A stretch of 64,000 bases of DNA, taken from assembly GCA_009760885.1 (NCBI GenBank), contig CM019691.1, forward strand, positions 28,767,314 through 28,831,313, read 5' to 3'. Shown here piece by piece: positions 1-11,000 of the stretch (positions are counted from its first letter, which is position 1; every line of letters begins with the position of its first letter). This stretch comes from Achatina immaculata (lineage: Eukaryota; Mollusca; Gastropoda; Stylommatophora; Achatinidae). Made by a program: the position numbers and the translations under genes. The notes beneath the pieces are model-generated. The model searched no databases. It saw nothing but the letters and a program-made list of their open reading frames with translations, and was not told the DNA's origin.

Positions 1-1015
1 CCCACTTTACTGGCGTCAAAGTTAACATTTATAACGAGATTTAATCCACGAAGATGTAGTTAACTTGAACAAACTATATCTTTTGTGTTGATCAGGTAAT
101 AAAATTTAGTGAGTGATGTCAGACGCTTCCCTAATACATCTTTGACAAAGGATAAGAAAGGGTTAAAATCTAAGCTGAGACCTGTTTTTATGGAATGTTA
201 ACTTTCTAAGCTGAGAACTGTTTATGGAATTTTAACTTTCTAAACTGAGAACTGTTTATGGAATGTTAACTTTCTAAACTGAGAACTGTTTTAATGGGCT
301 ATTAACTTTCATTGCCGAGGAGTGATCATGATAATTCCCATTGTAACTGTTTCAGTTATGGAAAATTCTACCGCAAGCCCTTCATTTTTAATACTAGAAC
401 GGAATTTATAAAAAAAATATTTACTAGAAGCCCTTCGTTGTTAATACTAATACAGAAATGTTTATGTTTACCTATTACTGAATAGATCTTTGTGTTTTTC
501 TAACTACATTTTGTAGCATCATTTCTCTTTCTCAGATAGAACGTTTGTCACTCATTCTTTTATCCATTTTTTTGTCATAGAAGCTCTTTCGATTCTGAGT
601 TTACATTATCCGTTGTTTGTTATAGAAGCTCTTTCGACTCTGAGTTTACAATAGCAATTCTAGACACATTTCTTCTATTCTTTTTCATTAAAAAAAATTA
701 TTTCTCTTTGAGATCTTTTCAAAGTGTGCTCCACTATATTTCTTTTTCATCTGATTCTGTCACTTCCTGGTTTTCTTTTTTGCAGTGATCTATTTTCAGA
801 AAATGTTTTTGTCTCAGCTTCCCGCCATATTAAAAAAAACACATCCAGCATCATTTAATGTTTCCTATTTATTGATCTATTTCCAGCAGAAAGATTACCA
901 TGTCTAATAATGATTATATCTGTTTGTTATCTTGAAAGCAAATAATGTGATGGCTTTCTTGAAGGGGCATAAGAAATCCCGTTTTGTATTAAGAATAATA
1001 ATAAATCGATTTCAG
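1..1015. other. Intronic DNA upstream of first recognised exon
   Basis: AT-rich sequence with no exon that I can support. It holds a 34-bp tandem repeat (171-310) and a pair of related 30-bp segments with CTCTTTCGA.TCTGAGTTTAC near 585-650. Confidence 0.5.
171..310. repeat. 34-bp tandem repeat, about 4 copies
   Basis: The unit is TAAACTGAGAACTGTTTATG plus GAATGTTAACTTTC. Copies vary at a few positions and the last is the most diverged. Confidence 0.85.
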
Positions 1016-1075
1016 GAGACAAATTAGGTCTTGTACGTCATGGATTAAGCAACAGTTTTCCCAGTAACGACCCAG
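1016..1075 (+). other. Possible small upstream exon
   Basis: The acceptor GATTTCAG and donor GTATGT enclose 60 bp with one frame open (DKLGLVRHGLSNSFPSNDPG). Its exit phase does not match the entry of the 1901 exon, so another exon would have to lie between, or it is a chance pair of sites. Confidence 0.15.
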
Positions 1076-1524
1076 GTATGTAGCGAGAATTGTTGGAAGA
1101 AATGTTACAAACCGGTGGTGACGACATGGAAACATAGAGAAAGAAAACATATGGAAGACTGAAACAGCTGTAACTAAAATGGCAATAATTAAATGTAAAT
1201 GCCAACAGATGAAGATACCTTTTTTTTGTTGTTGTTCGTTCGCAAAACCTAGTTATGGCCCGTAGGTAGGGAAGTGAACTAGATTTGAATGTCCAGTTTT
1301 TCCTTAACCCTTTCATTCCTGAATTAATTTCCATGCTGCGCCAGAATACATTTTGTTGAGAAATTACGGTAGAAAGAAACTAGAAGGAAGTTACTGCATA
1401 ATTTAAAAATATGGGATGGGTTAGAAATGTGTTAATTTTCATTTTATAAAGACTGTGCCTGAATATCACGCTCAGCGTTGATGTGCACAGGCGTGCTTTG
1501 GAACAAAACGTGTTAACAAGCTTC

Positions 1525-1745
1525 TAGCTGTTTGTGTCAGTCAGTCAGCCAGCCATTTGCATATCCCTTCCGGAACTTTGCCTGCCTAACAGCTCTCCTG
1601 TAGCCCTCTCGGTTGTAAGGAAGATGCCCTGAAGTTGATGCGCCCATTCACAGATCATCAACGATGTCTTGGAGCCGTCTTCGCCTTGGTCTTCCTCTCT
1701 TTCTTTTTCCCATTATGTACCCTTCCATGACTGTCTTCTCTGCTA
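1525..1745 (-). mobile_element. LINE 3' end, family D
   Basis: The reverse complement matches the 3' end of the LINE at 42725-43495 (frames giving [17 protein letters not shown]) and the copy at 49125. It is a truncated 3' fragment with no usable frame. Confidence 0.7.
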
Positions 1746-1900
1746 TTTGTGTACAAAATGAAAAAAGACGAAGTATCAGCGAACTAATCACCCGTGCTCT
1801 GTACGCATAAACCTGTATTAACTATAAGCAATCACACCAACCAACAGATGTTACTTGTATATTATCAATAAATTTTTGTCTTCATTAAGTCCAACGACAG

Positions 1901-2047
1901 ATTTCTGAGAAAGATTCCCAAAGGCAGTGAAGTAGCCAGCGTGATGGTGGGCGAGATTGAGGAGCTTTCCACGACACTCTGCGGGCTTCTTCGTCTCAAC
2001 GATGCTCGAGTCATAGGGGACATGGCTGAGGTCAACCTACCAGTAAG
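1901..2047 (+). CDS. SLC4A7/8/10-like: SLC4 exon 1 of window (cytoplasmic N-terminal domain)
   Basis: The acceptor ACGACAG ends at 1900. The exon reads [19 protein letters not shown], matching the conserved FLKKIP..AEAS.VLVGE segment of the SLC4 cytoplasmic domain. It ends with two bases of an Arg codon at a weak donor (GTTGGT). This donor was preferred over GTGTTT a few bases later because the next exon then gives [12 protein letters not shown], the family motif. It begins with one base of a split codon, so at least one exon lies upstream. Confidence 0.85.
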
Positions 2048-5000
2048 GTTGGTGCAGGTGTTTTGTTGTTGTTGTTGCTGCTGCTGTTGTTGTTGTTGTT
2101 AAAGTGTGATAGATATCTTTGAACAGCCCAGTACAATAAAATAAAGTTTAAAAAAAGAAAACCCGCTACCGACAACGTATACGGGGAGCACATGAGTGAC
2201 GCATTTAAAAACAGAGTATAGAAGACATAAAACGGAAAACTACATTTACAGCGAGCTAAGTAAGAGTGAAATGGAAAATACAGTTAGAGCGAGCAAAGTA
2301 AGAGTGAAATGGAAAATACAGTTAGAGCGAGCAAAGTAAGAGTGAAATGGAAAATACAGTTAGAGCGAGCAAAGTAAGAGTGAAATGGAAAATACAGTTA
2401 GAGCGAGGAAAGTAAGAGTGAAATGGAAAATACAGTTAGAGCGAGCAAAGTAAGAGTGAAATGGAAAATACAGTTAGAGAGAGCAAAGTAAGAGTGAAAT
2501 GGAAAATACAGTTAGAGCGAGCAAAGTAAGAGTGAAATGGAAAATACAGTTAGAGCGAGCAAAGTAAGCATGAAATGGAAAATACAGTTAGAGAGAGCAA
2601 AGTAAGAGTGAAATGGAAAATACAGTTAGAGCGAGCAAAGTAAGAGTGAAATGGAAAATACAGTTAGAGCGAGCACAGTAAGAGTGAAATGGGACACTGG
2701 AAAGTTCAAACAAACAAAAAAACTGAAGGGTTAAAATGGAAATCTGAAGAGCAATGACATGAATTGTTTGTATCGCCCTTTGAAGTTCCAACGAGAAAAA
2801 AAAAAATTATATTACAAGGTTGCGTGCTGTAACAAAGAATAGGGTTTGTGTGGTTGAAAATGGGAGAGAATGTCGTGTTGGTAACTGACACACAGGAGTT
2901 ATCTGACATGGGGAAACATGTAGCAAGGGAAAATGGACTTGTTCACGTAACAAGGCATGGGAAAAAATACGCAACAACGCTAAAATTATATAAGAAAGTC
3001 AGATGCAGCGAGAAACTGGGAAACCATGTCTGTGCTAGATAATGAGCGTGTGAAAACTCGAACTCTTAGCAGAAACAAGTTAGCAAAATAGCGAAACAAA
3101 CAAAATTTAGAGAACAAAAACAGAACTGGTGGGGAAAAAAATTGACAAAGTATAAAAGATCACAGTCAGATATATACTTGATTACAGAAAAGTTCAGTCC
3201 ATTTGAACTATTAAGTTCATTGCCGTATATGGCTGCTCATTAGTCACATTCTTGTTTAAATGTTCCTACAGGGAGATTAAAAGAAAGGCGGAAATTTGAT
3301 AGCTAACCAGATGAAGAAGATTGCCCAGAAATTAAGAGAGATGCCAACTCTGAGAGCGTCCAGAAAGCAAGCAGCAATTTCACCAAAAATGCCTCAAAAC
3401 CAAACAATTTCCTTTGATTTCTTTTTCCAGATTTGTTTTCATGATGCTAGGACCAAAAGGCAGTCTCCAGGGCAACCAGGAGAGTGCACGATGCCTGTCT
3501 ACCATGTTTGTTGACGATGTGAGTAAACAACCGACCACTTGCGAAGTGATTCCCGATATTTATTCTTGTTACAAAGACTGTCTTACATGAGTCACCGGTG
3601 TCTGGTCGTTTTTTTTTTCTTTCTTCAGCATTTATCTCCTCTTACCACAATGATCGCTGTCAGAGCGCCATTTTCTGATCATTTCCGTTTTTATTTATTT
3701 ATTTACTTTTTAATATTAAAGACACGAAGTCCTGAAGCGCCAAAAAGAGACTGCGCCAAAACGTTCATGATGTTCCAGCGTATTTCCACACAGCCTGACC
3801 CGGCCACGTACACTCTACTAGGAGGAAAATAATTTAGCGCCCAACTGATTCACCGCCCCACGTAGTGTTTAAAAAAACACACAGAGAACTGATTATAATC
3901 ACAAAAAGTATAAATGTTTATTCTGTTAATAAATGGTAAGATTAGCCATATGGCAATTCTTGCGTACGGATTCAAATACTGTTCATACTTCTCATTATTA
4001 CTATGAATAATGTCTGGTTCTTTAAAAAAATATCTAAGAAACATTAAAAACAAGCGATTAAAGTATTTTGCCATATTTTACCATACTCAGTAACATGCTG
4101 AAAATTATTTGAGTGATACTGGTAAATAGCAAAATAATGTCAGTTAACACATATGGATCAGCATTTTTTTTTAACAAGGGACAGAACTCAGTTTAACTTG
4201 TTACACTGGAAACAAGACACGGCTCTGGCCGAAGACCCATGCAAACGCTGGAAGCTGTAGAGGCGGCTCAAGGTGTTTATATATTTGCGAAAAATGCATT
4301 TGCCTTGCCAAGCATTAGCACGCTAAACCATCACGCTAAACCTAACATTTTGTCTCACGGCGTCCGCGTCTTTCAGTATTAATGATAAAGCTAATACAAC
4401 AGTTCAGTGTGAGCATTTCAAGGCTCATCATTCATATTTATACATGTCTGAAAGCTAAAGTTAAGGTATAGAGAACTGAGCATATGCAGAAATTATTCTT
4501 TGTTTAAAAAAAAAAAAGCTTCTTCCAGAAATTCTGAATTATTTCTTTTAGGTTTTCCGGGAAGTTGCTTACAAGGCCCGTAATCGAGATGATATCGTAG
4601 CTGGCATTGACGAGTTCTTAGAGCAGGTGACAGTTCTTCCCCCTGGAGAATGGGATCCAAAAATCAGAATTGAGCCACCAGACAAAGTCCCAGATCAGGT
4701 ATGTCGTGGACGTTCTTTGAACTACAACATTTGTTGTAGACAGCTTCAAGGTTATATTAATTCCACATCTACAGGTTTCTTTTTTCATATATTTGGAAGT
4801 TTAAAACAAAAATAGAGTGACTGCAACACTGTCGTGCCTTGGAGACGTAGAGAAGATATGATGTTAGTTCCCGAATTTTCCATGATCTGCCGGCACACTT
4901 GAGTGTGATGTGATCATTAACAGGTCCTTCCGTCTTGCTTTCTTCAGATATAGGAAGAGCCAAGTACGCATTTCTACCGCTGAGTTGACTGGGATGTCTT

Positions 5001-8000
5001 CAGCCTGGATCCAACCACCGACTTTCACCAGGAGAATCTAATGCACTGACCGCTTCGCTATTTATAAACAAACTGAGCAGAACCCCCAGGAATGGTGAGG
5101 CAAACGAATACTGCAGAGATATTCTGAAGAAAATAGAAACAATTTTGTCGCATTTTTCTCTCCCAACAAAGCCAGCGTCTTCAGAAATAGACGGGAAAAT
5201 TTAAGTTTAACTATAAGACTATGCCAGCCTTATGTACCACATGGGGGAAAAGGGTTGATGATGGTGGTGATGGCGTTTTCTTTTCCCTGCCACTTCCATG
5301 GAATCTATCGCAGGGTTGTCCGGATTATGCAGGAATCAGTTGAGCAAAAGATCAGGAGGTAGAGAAAGATAATAACGGGAGCTTTCTAACAGATTCCTGA
5401 GCCAAATCTTGTTCCATATATAAAAATAACAGCCCAGAAATAACATAGAAATATCAATCCCAGAAAAATAACATAAAAATAACAGCTTCAAAACAACATA
5501 AAAACTACAGTCTCAAAAAAGTAAATATTGAAAACATATCATAAAGATATGCATAAAAACGAAAACCTGAATTTTTTTTTAAATAGTAAAAGTCTAAGCG
5601 CTACTACGGATATTCAGAGACTGGAAGTCTTGTAAAAGTCATCACTGAACGCTCATCTATTGCTTTGTGCAGCATATAAACGCACTGGCTGAACAGCAAG
5701 TCTAGTACAGTACAGGCTGCAGACTGAAGTATTTTCAGGGTAAGTGCTACAGGTTCGACGAAAAATCAGGTACTACAAGACCTCAGATGGAGGCACTAGT
5801 GATGATTTGCGGGACATAAGATTTCTACAGACCATTAGCCAGCTCGTTAGCTTTGGCTAGACCAGGTACCTGTGCTTAGCTTGTCAAAGAACTATGCGTC
5901 AAATATGCTAGTTCCAAACACCTTGTGCTTGGTGATCAACAGCAACTCTTTAAGTCTGTTACTGAGAATGAATCTTTGTTTTAAACGAAATGAAGTGAAA
6001 GCATTTTTTGTCTATTTCCAGGAATTCAGGAAAATGCCGACGAAAGATCACGCAGATGGTGGCCATGGAGAGGGTGAAGGTCACTGCGACCCAGATCTTG
6101 TCTTCAGCGGCCGGTAGATTATTGTTTCCTGTTGCTGTTTGTCCTCTTCCCCCTGTGTGTCTGTCTACCCTCGAGACTCTGTGTGCATACTCTGTTGCAT
6201 ACTAGCTGAACTGTCGTATACTCGTTATACTATTGTATACTTGCTAGACTGTTGCATCCTCGCTAGACTCTTGCCTACTCGCTAAAATCTGTTGTTTACT
6301 CGCTAGGCTATTTTTTGTATACTCGTATACTCTCTTCGTTGACCACTCGCTCTCTGTTGTTTACTCACTAGATTCTATGTTGCATACTCACTAACGTGTT
6401 CTACTTGCGAGAACTTTTGCTGTATACTCCCTGGGTCTCTGTTGTTTACTCGCTAGATTCTATGTTGCATACTCACTAACGTGTTCTACTTGCGAGAACT
6501 TTGCTGTCTACTCCATGGGTTTCTATTGTAAACTCGCTAGATTCTATGTTGCATACTCACTAACGTGTTCTACTTGCGAGAACGTTGCTGTCTACTCCCT
6601 GGGTCTCTATTGTTTACTCTCTAGATTCTATGTTGCATGCTCGGTAACCTGTTCTACTTGCGAGACCTTTACAGTCTAATCGATAGATTCTGTTTGTTGT
6701 CTTCCCGCTAGTTTCTGTTGTTTACTCGAGAGGCTGTCTGTTGTCTGCTCGTGAGAATCCCTGTTTGTTGTCTACTCTTGAGACTCCTTGTTTGTTGCCT
6801 GCTCATGACATTCCCTGTTTTTTTTTTGTCTATTTGTGAGACTCCTTGTTTGTTGTTTATTCGTGAGATTCGTTGTTTGTTGTCTACTCGCGAGACTCCT
6901 TGTTTGTTGTCTTCTCGTGAGAGTCCGTGTTTGTTGTCTTCTCGTGTGAGTCCGTGTTTGTTGTCTTCTAGTGAGAGTCCGTGTTTGTTGTCTTCTCGTG
7001 AGAGTCCGTGTTTGTTGCCTACTCGTGAGACTCCTTGTTTGTTGTCTTCTCGTGAGAGTCCGTGTTTGTTGTCTACTCGTGAGACTTCTTGTTTGTTGTC
7101 TATTCACGAGACTCCGTGTTGTCTGCTTATGACTCATGAGATCATTTGTTCTCGTCTATTCATGGTCTCCCAAAAATTGTCTGTTCCCTGTCTGTTCAAC
7201 CGTCTACTGTCTGCTTCTTCTTCTTCTTCTTATTCTTCTTCTACCTGGAATTGAACTACGAGCTGGTGGTTTTTTTTTTTTGCATCCTATGCTGTGAGGT
7301 GTTGAGGCACTGCATCGTATCACTTTGGGAACGGGTTATAGCAACTGTTTTGAGTGCAGCTAAAAAGCAAAGGGTGTGCAATAGTTCTTTAGCAGACTCC
7401 AGGTCTCTGCCCCGCTGGCCAGGCTAGGTCTGTTTCCAGGAGTACCAACGAAGAAGTGGGACAGAGTCTTGATCAGCTATGGGTCGCCGACTTCCAAAAC
7501 GCACAGAGTTTTAGCCTTTTTTCGAAAATCTTAACAGAAAAACTTTTAGGCATAGTCTCCCTTTTTGTTCACAGAGCTTAGTAAATATGACGATTCTGTT
7601 CACAGAGCTTAGTAAATATGACGATTCTGTTCACAGAGTTTAGTAAAAATTATGATTTTGTTCACAGAGCTTAGTAGAGATGATTTTGTTCACAGAGCTT
7701 AGGAAAGACGATTTTGTTCACAGAGCTTAGTAAAGGTGATTATTTTGTTCGTAGCACTAAATAAAGATGACGATTTTGTTTATAGCTCTTAGTAAAGATG
7801 AAGAGTTTGTTCACAGAACTTAGCAAAAATGAAGATCCGTCATTTACCTGACGTTTTACTCTCATCAAGATCCGGTGGTTTATTCTTGTTTGGCGGATCT
7901 GCTTTACGAGTTTTCTCTGTCGACAGCCTCTTTGGCGGTCTGGTCAGCGACATCAAGAGAAAGATCCCGTTCTTCATAAGTGACTTCACGGATGCCTTAC

Positions 8001-11000
8001 ATATCCAGTGTCTAGCCTCTTTTGTGTATATCTTCCTTGCCACATTGACCCCGAACGTGACTTTCGGTGGTATGCTGGGACAGGAAACAGATCAGTACAT
8101 GGTAAGAACTATAATATGAAAGAGGTTTTAGGGACCTGAGTAAAGACGTACGGGAGTTGCTGAGTATGTGGCAGTAAACAGTCAGATCAAGAGAAAATGA
8201 AAAAGAGAAAGATGACAAGGAACTTGAGGTGACACATGTAGACTATAGTGTCATTTAATAGATACTCATGATATTTTCGAATCTAGTTTTTATTACTAAC
8301 CTGTCAGATAGACAATATCACGCATGAAACTGAGAGCAACGCAGCTTCTATGACTGAATCTACTGGTCTCTTCTCATCGGTGCTAAGGAGTTGGTGCGAA
8401 AATCCTGAGATACTTCTTCTAAGGAAGAAATCAGAGTACTTGTGGAGTTGTTCACAACAGCGTACAGTACAATTCATTCGACCAAAAATGCCCTAAGAAT
8501 GCATGTACACTTTCGTTGGAGAAAGTAGCGAATTTGAGTAACAGTAATGTTTTATTTATATTTTTTCATAAATTTTTTGTTACTTATAGTTAAGACTACT
8601 TTGAAAACAAATGCTTAAGGAAAATGCTCGGTATAAAGTGGAACGAATTCAAGAACAACTCAGAGATAAGGCAGATGAGTTAACAACAACCAGAAAAAAG
8701 GAGATGGACATAGGTCGGTCACGTGATGAGAAGAAAGAGTCAGAGAATCCCAAAACAAGCTGTCAAAGTGGAATACAAAAATCCGAAGAAAAAGAGGTCG
8801 ACCACGTGAAACTCTAAAGAGGACATTTTTAAGAGAGGCCAAATTAGTAGGTACAAAATCCCTTTATGAGGTTGATATGCTCGCCGAAAACAGGAAAACT
8901 TGGGCGAACCCTATCCGACGTTTAATGGCACGGGAAGGAAATACGATGTGAGATGTATAGTTAGTAACTTTATTTAATTATCATATGCCGTGAGTGCAAA
9001 AGCGAAAGTACGAAAGTGCTGAAATGTCTTGAGTACTAGGTTTCTACCACGTGAGATCTGGTCCCTGCACTCTGTTTTCGATATGTTCAATGAAGCTGAT
9101 GTGAAAAATGAGCACCTGATCCTTGTAATAGGGAACAACCACACCAAGATGAGAGTATAGGCCTCCCATCATTAAGCTGACTCATAGCAATATGGCAATT
9201 TCTACTGTAAAAACGCTCTTCTGTAAAATACTCTTCTACTGTAAGTCACTCTTGTGGCTATTATGCTACGGATGCATTCTGGTATTTCAGGGCGTGATGG
9301 AATGTATTCTCGCGGCGGCTGTGACTGGTGTAGGATTCGCACTCTTTGGAGGCCAGCCTCTAAACATCCTAGGCAGCACTGGGCCCATGCTGGTACTGGA
9401 GAAAATTATCTACCAGTTCTGCAAGTAAGGCGGCTTTTCTTCCCCTCCTCTCTTTATTAATTTCCATCTTAGGGTTATCTTATGAACTTTCTCTAAATGT
9501 AATCTCTTATTATTCTCTAATAGACCCTAGTATGCTTATGTCTGTCTGCATATGTTTCATTTTGACATATGTGTATACTAAATCGTGCCGAACAAAATGA
9601 TGCGAAAATCAACAATTTTAACAAAAAATGGAATACCCTAGAAACATCAACATGGCAGGCAAAACAAATCGTGTTCTTCGTCGTTCGCCCTCAAAAGGGC
9701 TTTGGTTTCAATGTGTAACAGTTACGGGCCTTTCGGCCCAACACATCCGACTTCGGCTTGGAGCATTTTTAGAACTGGTTTCGTCTTCACACTGCGATCT
9801 CCCTTCACTGGGTCAAACTACTGTCTGTTTTCAGGCGAACCACTGGGAGGTAGAATAGGGTCTTGGCGGTCTATAGTTCACCAACCCTGGTGCTAGCAGG
9901 TCTGCTATGGGTGGCTGGCCGCCATCTGTTTCAGCCTGAGTAGTGCGTCTTCACCTCCAGATACGAAACGATACATTAGAAACATAATAAAGACCCTTTA
10001 GATAAGGAAAAAAATAGGATAAGAAGGTATGTATAAATGATGAAAGATAAGAGGGTCTGCGTAAATGATGAAGGAAAAGAGAGTCTGTATAAATGATGAA
10101 GGATAATAGGGTCTGTATAAATAATGAAAACAATATCTGATCACTCAGTGTCAGTATGTTAGAGCAAGAGTGTAGTAACGAGAGAGACAGGACAGGACAG
10201 TCTAAGACAATATGAATCAAGAAATTCGTAATGGCCTTTAGGGACTATTCAGTAACAATTTTCCTATCTCCGCGAAAAGGTACTAAATGCGAAAATGATA
10301 ATACAATCTCTGTTCGATGCTAAAGCAGCATGAAAAAGATAAATATGCACGCCATTTTTAGACGTATTGTAAATCACAGGCAAGAAATAATTTAATTATG
10401 CTGCTGGCTTTGACAAAAACGGTGTTTACTTGTTAAATATAGTTGCCGCAGGTTCCCGTATTTGCCATGGGTTTTACATCTCCCACAAGTCTTCCTTTAT
10501 ATTCAAGCATCGACACAACAATGCAGAGCCATTGAGAGGAATTTTGTAAACTGTTGCAAAAAATAGTTCCGAGGCCTCTTACCCACACTGACTGTCCATT
10601 CTGTTTTCATCCACTGCGAGATCACTCTTATCTTATATCTTATATCCTTCCCGTGCCGTTAAACGTCACATAGGGCTCGAAAGGTAGTTCGCCAATTTTT
10701 CCTGTCTTCGAGTCTTTCAACCTCATCAAGGGATTTTATGCCTGTTAATTTGGCCTCTCTTAACAATGTCCTCTTCAGAGTTTCACGCGGTCTGTCTCTT
10801 TTTCTTTGGCCTGTTGTGTTCCACTTTATAGCTTGTTTTGGGATTCTCTGATCGTTTCTTCTCATCACGTGACCAGCACATGTCCATCTCCTTTTCCTGA
10901 TCACCATTGGGACTGGTTGTTGTTCAGTCATCTGTATTATCTCTGCATTGTTCTTGAATTCGTTCCACTTGATGCGGAGTATTTTCCTTAGGCATTTGTT

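Noticed and set aside
1016..1075. First SLC4 exon in the window
   Set aside because: Splice sites look acceptable but the exit phase does not fit the 1901 exon, and the residues show no clear SLC4 similarity; kept only as a low-confidence note.
2241..2692. Regular direct repeats resembling a CRISPR array
   Set aside because: There are no unique spacers between repeats; it is a head-to-tail minisatellite in an animal intron.
6718..7254. 178-codon plus-strand open frame and its 121-codon minus-strand partner
   Set aside because: Both are products of a 27-bp tandem array inside an SLC4 intron; no start context, splice support or homology.
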